From Gemmatimonadota bacterium (GTDB lineage Bacteria > Gemmatimonadota > Gemmatimonadetes > Gemmatimonadales > Gemmatimonadaceae): a stretch of 64,000 bases of DNA. The notes under the pieces are model-generated. The model did no database searches, was not told the origin of the DNA, and was given only the letters and a program-made list of their open reading frames with translations. The stretch spans positions 1 to 64,000 of the forward strand of contig JADJNZ010000008.1 of the NCBI GenBank assembly GCA_016714015.1, written 5' to 3'. Both the position numbers and the translations under genes were made by a program. Below are positions 34,229-42,843 of this stretch, one piece after another; the first letter of the stretch is position 1; every line of letters starts with the position of its first letter.

Positions 34229-34753
34229 TCAGCGGTTCTGGGCGAACGGTGCCAGCAGGCGGGCGCGGTGCTTCCGCAGCATGCGCGACCCGACGAACAC
34301 GACCGCCGCGGTCGCCACGCCGACCGCGATGCCGAACACGGCTCCCGGACCAGCGGTCCGTCTCACGATGTCGAGCCGCGTGGCGGTCTCGGAGACGAGG
34401 GCGGCGATCAACCCGATGTAGGACCAGCCGATCGCCTGATAGTGGCCTTCGATCAGACGGGCGCGCGCGACGAGATCCCCTCGCGACCTGGCGCGTCGCG
34501 CCCGGATCGCGAACAGCGCGCCGAATCCGGTGCCGACGACGCTCACGATCGCGGCGACATGGAACGGCCCGAAGCCGCCGAACAGTCGATAGATCGACAG
34601 CGCGGAGGCGTTCAATGTGAGCATGGAGATCAGGTAGACCCAGCCGAGTCGCCGGTGCGTGCGGCCGCCCTTGGGGCCGGTGAGCAGGACGCTACCGCCG
34701 GCGAGGATCGCGGCGAACGCTGTCGCGAGGTGGAGCGCGCCGAGGGGTGACAT
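34229..34753 (-). CDS. DUF2306-type four-helix membrane protein
   Basis: 174 residues with four hydrophobic helices. The GPKGGRTHRRLGWVYL motif after helix 1 is typical of DUF2306 and related predicted inner-membrane proteins, including the conserved histidine and the HYQAIGWSYIG stretch later. Function unknown. It overlaps the end of the CapA-like gene by 62 nt in another frame, an unusually long overlap for this window, so one of the two ends may be mis-set. Confidence 0.75.
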   Translation of the reverse strand: MSPLGALHLATAFAAILAGGSVLLTGPKGGRTHRRLGWVYLISMLTLNASALSIYRLFGGFGPFHVAAIVSVVGTGFGALFAIRARRARSRGDLVARARLIEGHYQAIGWSYIGLIAALVSETATRLDIVRRTAGPGAVFGIAVGVATAAVVFVGSRMLRKHRARLLAPFAQNR

Positions 34754-35846
34754 GGGGCTCCGTACGTGCGCGGGCGCGTGCGGGTTGCACCGCGGGGCGC
34801 CCCAGCAGCCGCGAGAGCGAATCGACGTGGGTCATCACCGCGGCGGAGTCGCGGCCGGTCGCGAACCCCGGCCGCAGGGTCGCCTGAACGGGCCGCACGC
34901 GCACGGTGATCGTCCGGTCGGGCGCGACGACCAACTCGGCCCAGAGGCCGCGCCGCGTCCACGCGCCGTTCTGCAGGAAGACGAAGTTGCCGAGCGAATG
35001 GAGGATCGGTCTCCCCTCCACCCACTCGATGCCCTGCGGTACGTGTGGATGATGCCCGATGACCACGTCGGCGCCCGCGCGCACGAGCGCCCGCAGGAAC
35101 GCCGCCTCCTGGGGGCGCGGCGTCGCGCGATACTCCACGCCGCCGTGCACCGACGCGAGGACGAGGTCGGCACCGGCCGAGTCGCGGGCCCAGCGCGCGG
35201 CGTCCCGGAACCGGAGGGAGTCCGCCCACGCGATGCAGCAGGCGGGACCGGTCCCGGCGAGGTTCATCCCCGGACCATTGAACACGCGCGTCATCGACAC
35301 CACGGCGATGGTCCAGTCGCCTCGTCTGATGATCGCAGGACGCCACGCCTCCTCGCGCGTCGCGCCGGTGCCAGCGTGCTGCACACCCGCGGAGTCCAGG
35401 TGGGCGAGCGATTGGAGCAGGCCGCGGTGTCCGCGGTCCCACGCATGGTTGTTCGCGGTGGTGACCATCGTGAACCCGGCGTCGCGCAGCAACGCCGCGC
35501 CCTGCTTCGGGCCGGAGAAGGTCATCGCGTTCGCGGCGTCGGTCGTGTCGCCGCGGTCGACGAGCACGCTCTCGAGGTTCCCGATCGCGAGGTCGGCCGC
35601 CTGCAACGCGGCGCGCACGTCGCGGAAGACGCTGTCGCCATCGCCGCGGAGGATGCGCCGCCCCACGGTGCGCGCGAGGTTGATGTCGCCCACGTGCACG
35701 ATGCGCAACGTGTCACGCGCGGGCGCGACCTGCGCCGCGAGCGGCGTCGCGCCAGAGAGCGCCGCGGCGACGAGGATCGCGACGAGGAGCGCCGTCGTCA
35801 GATCCGCGCCCGGCCGTATCGCTCCTGCAGCATCCCGCGCACCCAC
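34692..35846 (-). CDS. CapA-family metallophosphoesterase-fold protein
   Basis: 384 residues. An N-terminal hydrophobic segment (TTALLVAILVAAALSGATPLAAQ) suggests export. The CapA/PgsA fold follows: HVGDINLART, AIGNLESVL, TTANNHAWDRG, SVHGGVEY, GHHPHVPQG and HSLGNFVF. The family is linked to poly-gamma-glutamate capsule export but most members are uncharacterised, and no other pgs genes are nearby. The Arg-rich tail (about 350-384) is low-complexity and overlaps the next gene. ATG 35846 overlaps the SDR gene by 49 nt; a CTG at 35801 overlapping the SDR stop is an alternative start. Confidence 0.82.
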   Translation of the reverse strand: MGARDAAGAIRPGADLTTALLVAILVAAALSGATPLAAQVAPARDTLRIVHVGDINLARTVGRRILRGDGDSVFRDVRAALQAADLAIGNLESVLVDRGDTTDAANAMTFSGPKQGAALLRDAGFTMVTTANNHAWDRGHRGLLQSLAHLDSAGVQHAGTGATREEAWRPAIIRRGDWTIAVVSMTRVFNGPGMNLAGTGPACCIAWADSLRFRDAARWARDSAGADLVLASVHGGVEYRATPRPQEAAFLRALVRAGADVVIGHHPHVPQGIEWVEGRPILHSLGNFVFLQNGAWTRRGLWAELVVAPDRTITVRVRPVQATLRPGFATGRDSAAVMTHVDSLSRLLGRPAVQPARARARTEPHVTPRRAPPRDSVRRDPRRR

Positions 35847-36598
35847 ATCGGCATGTGCCGGAGCATCGCGACCACCAGCTTGTACCGCTTCCCCGGGATC
35901 ACCACGGTCGGCCCGTCACCGAAGGCGGCGTCCAACGATTCGCGGACGACCCGGTCGGCGTTCAACCACGCCCAGCTCGGAATCCCCTTCGACTTGTCGA
36001 TCTGCATCCGGTCGTGGAACTCGGTGTGCGTGAACCCGGGGCAGAGCGCCTGCACCTGCACGCCGGTCCCCACCAGTTCCATCGCGAGGCCCTCCATGAA
36101 CACGCGCTCGTACGCCTTGGTCGCGCAGTAGTTCACGTTCCCCGGGCTCGCGGTGAACGAGGCCACGGAGGCCACGTTGATGATCCGCCCCTCGCGGCGC
36201 GCGATCATCCCCGGCAGCACCGCGCGCGTGAGGAGCATCGGCGCCATCACGTGCAGCTCGAGCATCGTCGCCTGCTCGGCCACCGGTCGCGTGGCGAGCT
36301 TCCCCTTGGTGCCGAAGCCCGCGTTGTTGATCAGGAGCAGCACGCGCTCGTTCTGCGCGAGGAACTCGGCGAGGGTCCGCATGCCGTCGTCGCGCGAGAG
36401 GTCGGCCGGCCAGGCGTCGGCCGTGATCCCGTACTGCAGCGAGAGCTCCGACCCGAGCGACTTGAGGCGCTCGTGGTCGCGCGCGACGAGGAGGAGGTCG
36501 AAGCCGCGCTCGGCGAGCTGGCGGGCGAACTCGCGGCCGAGGCCGGCGGAAGCACCGGTGACGACGGCGAGGGGGCGGGAGCTCGGGGAGTTGGTCAT
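35798..36598 (-). CDS. Short-chain dehydrogenase/reductase (DltE/COG0300 type)
   Basis: 266 residues from ATG 36598. Cofactor motif TGASAGLG (14-21), NNAG (91-94), catalytic Ser at 144/147, Tyr157 and Lys161 (YCATK). An alpha-helical C-terminal extension rich in Met/Arg (MLRHMPMWVRGMLQERYG) may contact the membrane. GGAG lies six bases before the ATG. It is divergent from the AGMO-like gene with just 30 nt between start codons, suggesting joint regulation and possibly linked lipid chemistry, such as oxidation or reduction of a long-chain aldehyde; that is inference. Confidence 0.88.
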   Translation of the reverse strand: MTNSPSSRPLAVVTGASAGLGREFARQLAERGFDLLLVARDHERLKSLGSELSLQYGITADAWPADLSRDDGMRTLAEFLAQNERVLLLINNAGFGTKGKLATRPVAEQATMLELHVMAPMLLTRAVLPGMIARREGRIINVASVASFTASPGNVNYCATKAYERVFMEGLAMELVGTGVQVQALCPGFTHTEFHDRMQIDKSKGIPSWAWLNADRVVRESLDAAFGDGPTVVIPGKRYKLVVAMLRHMPMWVRGMLQERYGRARI

Positions 36599-36619
36599 GG
36601 GCTCCGGAGAATCTACTAT
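36591..36619 (+). promoter_or_regulatory. Overlapping divergent promoter core between SDR and AGMO-like genes
   Basis: On plus, TTGGTC (36591-36596), a 17-nt spacer and TACTAT (36614-36619) sit nine bases before ATG 36629. On minus, TAGATT (36615-36610) is a -10 candidate 11 nt before ATG 36598. The two -10 boxes share bases, so the promoters should exclude one another. Confidence 0.45.
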
Positions 36620-36628
36620 TCCCGGGGC

Positions 36629-37939
36629 ATGGGCATCATCCAGGCCGCCATCCCGCTGTTCTTCCTCCTGATCGCCCTCGAGCTGGTGTGGGCGCAGGCG
36701 ACGGGCCGTCGCGTCCTGCGGCTCAATGACAGCCTCTCCGACCTGAGCTGCGGCATCCTCTCCCAGCTGGCGGGGATCTTCACCAAGCTCTTCACGGTCG
36801 GGATCTTCATCTGGGTCGCCGATCACGCGCGGGTCCAGCGGTGGCTGCCCTTCGTCGCCGAGTGGCCGGAGCGGGCGCCGTTCATCGCCGCTGCGGGGTT
36901 CCCGGGATTCACGGTGGACTTTCCCGCCTTCCTGAGCTGGGCCGCCGTTTTCACGCTCGTCGATCTCGCGTACTACTTCTCGCACCGCTACGCCCACGAG
37001 ATCAACATCCTCTGGGCCGGCCACGTCGTCCATCACTCGAGCGAGGAGTACAACCTCCCCGTCGCGTTGCGGCAGAGCGCGCTGCACGGGCTCATGAGCT
37101 GGGTCTTCTACGTCCCGCTCGCGCTCATGGGTGTGCCGTGGCGGATGTTCCTCGCGAGCAACGCGATCAACCTCGTCTACCAGTTCTGGATCCACACGCG
37201 CGCGATCGGCACGATGGGCCGCGCGACCGAGTGGATCATGAACACGCCGAGCCACCACCGCGTCCATCACGGGGTGAATCCGGAGTATCAGGACAAGAAC
37301 TACGCCGGGGTCTTCATCATCTGGGACCGGATGTTCGGGACGTTCGAGCCCGAGGTCGAGGAGCCGGTGTACGGGATCACGAAGCCGCTCAACAGCTGGA
37401 ACCCGCTCTGGGCGAACGTGCACGTGTTCGTGCAGATCGCGCGGGACGCCTGGCGGGCGCGGCGGTGGGCGGACAAGCTCCGGATCGTGTTCGGGCGACC
37501 GGGCTGGCGGCCGCCGGAACTGGGCCCCGTCGAGCGCCCGGTGCCGGTCTCGGTCGACACGTTCGAGAAGTTCGACCCGCCGGTCCCGGCGCCGCTGGCC
37601 TGGTACGGGTTCGTCCAGTTCGCGGCCGCGCTCGTCGCCGGGTTCCTGCTCCTGCAGGCGGCGGGGTCGATCCCGATCGCGCTCGCGGTCGCGCCGGCCT
37701 TCTTCATCGCCGTGGCGCTCGCGGGCGTGGGTGGGGTGTTCGAGCGCGCCAAGTGGGCCCGGCCGCTCGAGACCGCGCGGCTCCTCGCGACCGCGGCGAC
37801 CTGCGGGGGCCTGCTCTGGACCGGCCTGGCGCCAGGCGTCGTCGCGTGGGGCGGGCTGGCATTCTGCCTCGTCTCGCTCGCGGTCCTTTGGGCGTACCGG
37901 GCGGAGCTGACCCACACGGAGCTGGCGCCGCTCATGTGA
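36629..37939 (+). CDS. Alkylglycerol-monooxygenase-like sterol desaturase/fatty acid hydroxylase
   Basis: 436 residues with helices at both ends. The di-iron histidine clusters are complete: HRYAHE (119-124), HVVHHSSEEYNL (132-143) and HHRVHHG (209-215). The stretch HEINILWAGHVVHHSSEEYNLPVALRQ follows the vertebrate alkylglycerol monooxygenase (TMEM195) pattern more closely than that of sterol C4 or C5 enzymes. AGMO cleaves ether bonds of alkylglycerols with O2 and a pterin; in bacteria the substrate is untested. A C-terminal membrane extension of about 130 residues holds further helices. Inner membrane. Divergent from an SDR, which could process an aldehyde product. Confidence 0.87.
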   Translation: MGIIQAAIPLFFLLIALELVWAQATGRRVLRLNDSLSDLSCGILSQLAGIFTKLFTVGIFIWVADHARVQRWLPFVAEWPERAPFIAAAGFPGFTVDFPAFLSWAAVFTLVDLAYYFSHRYAHEINILWAGHVVHHSSEEYNLPVALRQSALHGLMSWVFYVPLALMGVPWRMFLASNAINLVYQFWIHTRAIGTMGRATEWIMNTPSHHRVHHGVNPEYQDKNYAGVFIIWDRMFGTFEPEVEEPVYGITKPLNSWNPLWANVHVFVQIARDAWRARRWADKLRIVFGRPGWRPPELGPVERPVPVSVDTFEKFDPPVPAPLAWYGFVQFAAALVAGFLLLQAAGSIPIALAVAPAFFIAVALAGVGGVFERAKWARPLETARLLATAATCGGLLWTGLAPGVVAWGGLAFCLVSLAVLWAYRAELTHTELAPLM

Positions 37940-37950
37940 GGAAGGCGGAA

Positions 37951-37997
37951 GGTGGAAGGGTGAAAGTGCGCGCGCCTCAAGCTTTCATCCTTCCGCC
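37951..37997. terminator. GGAAGG-type inverted repeat after AGMO-like gene
   Basis: Sixteen-base arms (37951-37966 and 37982-37997) pair with two G-U positions around a 15-nt loop. The arms are built of the same GGAAGG/CCTTCC units found in other gaps. The tail TCCATCCCTAAATT has no long T run. A -10-like TAAATT (38006-38011) lies just beyond and may serve etfB. Confidence 0.5.
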
Positions 37998-38040
37998 TCC
38001 ATCCCTAAATTGAACGGACTGTCCCACCCTGAGGACCCCA

Positions 38041-38793
38041 GTGAAGATCGCCGTCTGCATCAAGCGCGTCCCCGACATGGACGTCCGTTTCAAGATCGCC
38101 CCCTCCGGCAAGGCCGTGGACGAGACGGGGCTCAAGTTCGACATCTCCGACTTCGACGGCTATGCCGTCGAGGCCGCGCTCCAGATCAAGGAGAAGCTGA
38201 ACGCCGGTGAGGTCGTCGTGATCTCGCTCGGCCCCGACGTCGTCCAGGAGATCCTCCGGAAGGCGATGTCGATGGGCGCCGATCGCGCCGTGCAGCTCAA
38301 GGCCGACGCCGTCCCCGCCGACTCGCACGCCATCGCGACCGCGCTGGCGGCCGAGCTCAAGGACGGCGGCTACGATCTCATCATGTTCGGCCGCATGTCG
38401 ATCGACACGGCGCACGGCGCGACCGGCGCGATGACGGCCGAGCTCCTGGGCCTGCCGGTCGTGAACGCGATCAGCAAGCTCGAGTTCGACGGCCGCACCG
38501 CGAAGATGCGCCGCGAGCTCGAGGGCGCGTACGAGCTGGTCGAATGCGCGCTCCCCGCCGTGGTCACCATCGATGAAGGCATCGCGCGGCCGCGCTATCC
38601 CTCGCTCAAGGGGATCATGGCCGCGAAGAAGAAGCCGCTCGAGACCAAGCCCGCGCAGCTCCCGGCGTCGCGCCTCGCCCTCGATGCGATGGCCCTCCCG
38701 CCCGAGCGTGCCGCGGGTCGCATCATCGGCGAGGGCTCGGCCGTCGTGCCCGAGCTCGTCCGACTCCTCAAGGAAGAAGCGAAGGTCCTCTGA
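38041..38793 (+). CDS. etfB: Electron transfer flavoprotein beta subunit
   Basis: 250 residues from GTG 38041, with GAGGA seven bases upstream. N-terminal KIAVCIKRVPD, the central DTAHGATGAMTAELLGLP nucleotide-binding region and the C-terminal recognition arm are all present. EtfB pairs with EtfA to take electrons from acyl-CoA dehydrogenases and pass them to a membrane quinone reductase. Stop and etfA start overlap as TGATG. In context the partner oxidoreductase is probably 42844-44904. Confidence 0.96.
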   Translation: MKIAVCIKRVPDMDVRFKIAPSGKAVDETGLKFDISDFDGYAVEAALQIKEKLNAGEVVVISLGPDVVQEILRKAMSMGADRAVQLKADAVPADSHAIATALAAELKDGGYDLIMFGRMSIDTAHGATGAMTAELLGLPVVNAISKLEFDGRTAKMRRELEGAYELVECALPAVVTIDEGIARPRYPSLKGIMAAKKKPLETKPAQLPASRLALDAMALPPERAAGRIIGEGSAVVPELVRLLKEEAKVL

Positions 38794-39773
38794 TGTCGAA
38801 CAACGTCCTCGCATTCGCCGAGTCGCGCGGTGGTGATGTCCGCCGCGCCGGGCTCGAAGCCGTGACCGCCGCCCGGGCCATCGCCGACGCGCGGGGCGGG
38901 GCGGTGCATGCGATCCTCTTCGGCGCGCCGGGCATCGGCGCCCACGCGGCCAAGCTGGGCGCCCTCGGCGCCGATGCCGTGCTCGTCGTCGAGCACGCGG
39001 CCTTCGCCAACAACAACCCCGAGGCCGTCGCGGCCACCATCGCCTCGAAGATGGGCGGCTATGGCGCGTTCGTCTGCGCTGCCAGCGCGACCGGCAAGGA
39101 CATCGCGCCGCGCGTCGCCGCCAAGTGCCAGGTCCCGGTCGCATCCGATGCGGTGGCGATGACGGTCGCCGCGGCGTCGATCACGGTCACGCATCCGGGC
39201 TACACGGGCAAGATCCTGCAGACGCTCACGCTCACCGCGACTCCCGCGGTGGTCAGTGTCCGCCCCGGCGCCTTCCTCCCGAAGGAGCACGCGAAGGCCG
39301 GGACCGTCGAGGCCGTCGCACCGGCCGCCGACCCGTCGGCGAGCCGCGTGAAGGTCACCGAGACCGCCGCCGGCAACACCGCCAAGCTCGACCTCGGCGA
39401 AGCGCCGGTGATCGTCTCGGGCGGCCGCGGCCTCAAGGAGGCCGCGAACTTCAAGCTCGTCGAGGAACTGGCCGCCGCGTTCGGCAATGCGGCCGTCGGG
39501 GCGACCCGCGCCGTCACCGACGACGGCTGGCGTCCGCACTCGGACCAGATCGGCCAGACCGGCCGACTCGTCTCGCCCGACCTCTACATCGCCTGCGGCA
39601 TCTCGGGCGCGATCCAGCACCTCGCCGGCATGCGGACCAGCAAGACCATCGTCGCGATCAACAAGGACAAGGAAGCGCCGATATTCAAGCTGGCGGACTA
39701 CGGGATCGTCGGGGACGTGCTCGAGATCCTGCCGGTGCTCACGGCGGAAGTGAAGAAGGCGAAGGCGCAGTAG
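38793..39773 (+). CDS. etfA: Electron transfer flavoprotein alpha subunit
   Basis: 326 residues. The C-terminal FAD domain shows the family signature VSGGRGLKEAANFKLVEELA, GATRAVTDDGW, QIGQTGRLVSPDLYIACGISGAIQHLAGM and INKDKEAPIFKLADYGIVGD. It is translationally coupled to etfB. Normal non-bifurcating length and motifs. A GC hairpin (39795-39812) lies between it and pntA. Confidence 0.97.
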   Translation: MSNNVLAFAESRGGDVRRAGLEAVTAARAIADARGGAVHAILFGAPGIGAHAAKLGALGADAVLVVEHAAFANNNPEAVAATIASKMGGYGAFVCAASATGKDIAPRVAAKCQVPVASDAVAMTVAAASITVTHPGYTGKILQTLTLTATPAVVSVRPGAFLPKEHAKAGTVEAVAPAADPSASRVKVTETAAGNTAKLDLGEAPVIVSGGRGLKEAANFKLVEELAAAFGNAAVGATRAVTDDGWRPHSDQIGQTGRLVSPDLYIACGISGAIQHLAGMRTSKTIVAINKDKEAPIFKLADYGIVGDVLEILPVLTAEVKKAKAQ

Positions 39774-39794
39774 CTCGAGTCGCTGCAGTGCGCT

Positions 39795-39812
39795 CCGCCG
39801 CCTCCGCGGCGG
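39795..39812 (+). terminator. GC hairpin between etfA and pntA
   Basis: Perfect seven-base arms CCGCCGC and GCGGCGG around a CTCC loop, followed by the palindrome GGGGATCCCC. No T tract; more likely an attenuator or mRNA stabiliser than a full terminator. Confidence 0.4.
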
Positions 39813-39846
39813 GGATCCCCCCTCGCTGATGCGGTCACGGTCGAAC

Positions 39847-41385
39847 ATGAGAGTCGGAGTACCGAAGGAGAGCTGGCCCGGTGAGCGCCGCGTGGCGGCC
39901 ACGCCGGATTCGGTGAAGAAGCTGCGCAAGCTCGGGTTCGAGATCACGATCGAGCATGACGCCGGCCTGCTGGCCGGGTTCGATGACGCGGCGTACGTCG
40001 CCGCTGGCGCGACCGTCGGCGACGCGGCCGCGGTCTGGGCGGCCGAGGTGGTCACCAAGGTCCGCGCCCCGGGCGACTCGGAGATCCCGCGCCTCGCTGC
40101 GGGCTCCACCCTCATCAGCTATCTCCACCCCGCGTTCAACGCGGACCTCGTGTCCGCGATCGGCGCCCGGAAGGTGCACGCACTGGCGATGGACCAGGTG
40201 CCGCGGACCACGCGCGCGCAGAAGGTCGACGCGCTCTCCTCCACGGGGAATCTCTCCGGCTACCGCGCGGTCGTCGAGGCGGCCAATGCGATGCAGCGGC
40301 CGCTCCGCGGCCAGTCGACCGCCGCGGGCAAGATCCACCCCTGCAAGGTCCTCATCATCGGTGCCGGCGTCGCGGGACTCGCCGCGATCGGGGCCGCGCG
40401 CGCGCTCGGCGCCGTCGTCCGGGCCTTCGACACCCGTCCCGCGGCGCGGGAACAGGTCGCGTCGATGGGCGCCGAGTTCCTGCAGGTCGAGATCGACGAG
40501 GATGGCAGCGGCACGGGCGGCTACGCGAAGGAGATGAGCCCGGCCTTCATCGCGGCGGAGATGGCGCTGTTCGCGGCGCAGGCGAAGGAGGTCGACGTCA
40601 TCATCACGACCGCGCTGATCCCCGGGAAGCGCGCCCCGACGCTGATCACCGCCGAGATGGTGGCGTCGATGAAGCGCGGATCGGTCGTCGTGGACCTGGC
40701 GGCGGAGCAGGGCGGCAACTGCGAACTCACGAAGCCGGGCGAGGCCGTCGTCGCGCGTGGCGTGACCGTGATCGGCTTCACCGACCTCCCGTCGCGGATG
40801 GCGCAGCAGGCCTCGACGCTCTACGCGATCAACATCGTGAACCTGCTCGAGGAGATGGGCGGCGCGGAGAAGTACGCCCTCAGCGAGACGAACGACATCG
40901 TCCGGCCGATGACGGTGCTGCGCGACGGGACGCTCGTCTGGCCGGCCCCCGCGCCGGCGATGCCCGCTCCCGCCGCGGCGGCGACGCCGCACGCGGCCAA
41001 GGCCAACATCTTCAGCGAGGAGCATGGACCGCCGGCACGCGAGACAATGTCCGGCGCGTCGCGGATCTCGCTCGCGCTGGTCGGCCTCGCCATGCTGGGC
41101 ATCGGGCTCACCGCGCCGCCGGGCTTCCTGGCGCACTTCACCGTGTTCGTGCTCGCCTGCTTCATCGGCTACCAGGTGATCTGGAGCGTGACGCCGGCGC
41201 TCCACACGCCGCTCATGAGCGTCACCAACGCGATCAGCGGCATCATCGTCATCGGCGGGATGTTCCAGGTCGGCTCCGGCGTCGCCGCCAGCGTCCTCGG
41301 CCTCCTCGCCATCCTGCTCGCGACGATCAACATCTCCGGCGGGTTCCTCGTCACGCAGCGCATGCTGAGGATGTTCCACCGGTGA
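39847..41385 (+). CDS. pntA: NAD(P) transhydrogenase alpha subunit (alpha1+alpha2 fused)
   Basis: 512 residues from ATG 39847, whose MRVGVPKE matches known PntA N-termini; ATG 39829 would add six residues. Domain I holds the NAD-binding GAGVAGLAAIGAARALGA, the RQD-type loop region and VVDLAAEQGGNCE. An Ala/Pro linker (about 380-405) leads to about four membrane helices of domain II. With PntB it moves hydride from NADH to NADP using the proton gradient. A single fused alpha subunit is the enterobacterial arrangement; many bacteria split it. GTGA overlap with pntB. Confidence 0.95.
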   Translation: MRVGVPKESWPGERRVAATPDSVKKLRKLGFEITIEHDAGLLAGFDDAAYVAAGATVGDAAAVWAAEVVTKVRAPGDSEIPRLAAGSTLISYLHPAFNADLVSAIGARKVHALAMDQVPRTTRAQKVDALSSTGNLSGYRAVVEAANAMQRPLRGQSTAAGKIHPCKVLIIGAGVAGLAAIGAARALGAVVRAFDTRPAAREQVASMGAEFLQVEIDEDGSGTGGYAKEMSPAFIAAEMALFAAQAKEVDVIITTALIPGKRAPTLITAEMVASMKRGSVVVDLAAEQGGNCELTKPGEAVVARGVTVIGFTDLPSRMAQQASTLYAINIVNLLEEMGGAEKYALSETNDIVRPMTVLRDGTLVWPAPAPAMPAPAAAATPHAAKANIFSEEHGPPARETMSGASRISLALVGLAMLGIGLTAPPGFLAHFTVFVLACFIGYQVIWSVTPALHTPLMSVTNAISGIIVIGGMFQVGSGVAASVLGLLAILLATINISGGFLVTQRMLRMFHR

Positions 41386-42779
41386 CCTCCTCCCTGCTCG
41401 GCACGGCGTATCTCGGCGCCGGTGTCCTCTTCATCATGAGCCTCAAGGGGCTCTCGCATCCCGAGTCGGCGCGACGCGGCAACCTCTTCGGCGCGCTCGG
41501 CATGATCATCGCCGTGCTCGCGGTCGCCGTGCAGGTGGGGCTCGCCTCCGCGCCGGCGATCCTCGGGACGGTCCTCGTCGCCGGGATCATCGGCGCCGTG
41601 CTCGCGGCGCGCGTCTCGATGACGTCCATGCCGCAGCTCGTCGCCATCCTGCACAGCTTCGTGGGCGCGGCGGCCGTGCTGGTGGGCATCAGCAACCACC
41701 TGCATTCCGGCGTCGCGCTCGTTGGCGCCGAGCTCACGATCCACGAGATCGAGACCTTCGTCGGCGTCTTCATCGGGGCGCTGACGTTCACCGGGTCGAT
41801 CATCGCGTGGGGCAAGCTGCAGGGCGTCATCCACAGCAAGCCGCTGCTCCTCCCGGGGCGTCACCTGATCAACCTGGCGCTCGTGCTCGTCAGCGTCTGG
41901 CTCGGCGTCGTCTTCGTTGGTGGCGGCGAGCAGGCACTGACGGCGCTGCTCGCCGTCACGGCGATCGCCGGCGTGATCGGCATCCTGCTCGTGATGGCCA
42001 TCGGCGGCGCCGACATGCCGGTGGTGGTGTCGATGCTCAACAGCTATTCGGGCTGGGCCGCGTCGGCGGCGGGCTTCATGCTCTCCAACGACCTGCTGAT
42101 CATCACGGGCGCGCTCGTCGGGTCGTCCGGCGCGATCCTGAGCTACATCATGTGCAAGGCGATGAACCGCTCCTTCATCTCGGTGATCCTCGGCGGGTTC
42201 GGCGCAGAGGAAGGGGCGGCGCCGGCCGGGGGCGCGGCGATCGTCGGTGAGATGGTCGCGACCACCGCCGAGGACGTCGTCGAGTCGCTCCGCGAGGCGA
42301 GTTCGGTGATCATCGTGCCGGGCTACGGGATGGCGGTCGCCCAGGCCCAGCACCCGGTCAAGGAGATCGTCGAGATCCTGCGCAAGCGGAAGGTGCAGGT
42401 GCGCTTCGCGATCCACCCGGTCGCCGGGCGCCTCCCGGGCCACATGAACGTGCTCCTCGCCGAGGCCAACCTGCCGTATGACATCGTCCTCGAGATGGAC
42501 GAGATCAGCGACGACTTCGCGGGCACCGACGTGGTGCTCGTGATCGGGGCGAACGACATCGTGAACCCCAGCGCGCTCGACGATCCCACCAGCCCCATCG
42601 CCGGGATGCCGGTCCTCCCCGCGTGGGAGGCGGAGAGCTGCATCGTCTTCAAGCGCGGACGCGGCGCGGGCTATGCGGGCGTGGAGAATCCGCTCTTCTT
42701 CAAGCCGAAGACGCGAATGCTCTACGGCGACGCGAAGGCCTCGGTCGACGCGATCCTCCGGTTGCTGCAGCAGGCATGA
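41382..42779 (+). CDS. pntB: NAD(P) transhydrogenase beta subunit
   Basis: 465 residues from GTG 41382 overlapping the pntA stop. About nine membrane helices precede the NADP-binding domain III, which shows VIIVPGYGMAVAQAQHPVKEI, FAIHPVAGRLPGHMNVLLAEA and VVLVIGANDIVNP. Completes the inner-membrane proton-translocating transhydrogenase. A strong hairpin follows the stop. Confidence 0.97.
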   Translation: MTSSLLGTAYLGAGVLFIMSLKGLSHPESARRGNLFGALGMIIAVLAVAVQVGLASAPAILGTVLVAGIIGAVLAARVSMTSMPQLVAILHSFVGAAAVLVGISNHLHSGVALVGAELTIHEIETFVGVFIGALTFTGSIIAWGKLQGVIHSKPLLLPGRHLINLALVLVSVWLGVVFVGGGEQALTALLAVTAIAGVIGILLVMAIGGADMPVVVSMLNSYSGWAASAAGFMLSNDLLIITGALVGSSGAILSYIMCKAMNRSFISVILGGFGAEEGAAPAGGAAIVGEMVATTAEDVVESLREASSVIIVPGYGMAVAQAQHPVKEIVEILRKRKVQVRFAIHPVAGRLPGHMNVLLAEANLPYDIVLEMDEISDDFAGTDVVLVIGANDIVNPSALDDPTSPIAGMPVLPAWEAESCIVFKRGRGAGYAGVENPLFFKPKTRMLYGDAKASVDAILRLLQQA

Positions 42780-42787
42780 GGTCCGGA

Positions 42788-42813
42788 CACCACGGCGGGA
42801 CTCCGCCGTGGTG
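42788..42813 (+). terminator. Strong perfect hairpin after pntB
   Basis: Eleven-base perfect arms CACCACGGCGG and CCGCCGTGGTG around a GACT loop, nine bases after the pntB stop. No T tract follows, so termination strength is uncertain, but it separates pntAB from the next gene. Confidence 0.6.
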
Positions 42814-42831
42814 CCGGCTGGCCCTCCGGGC

Positions 42832-42837
42832 TAACTT
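42832..42837 (+). promoter_or_regulatory. -10-like TAACTT six bases before ATG 42844
   Basis: Same six-base spacing to the ATG as at the sprT-like gene, predicting a leaderless transcript for the FeS oxidoreductase. No convincing -35. Confidence 0.35.
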
Positions 42838-42843
42838 CCGCCC

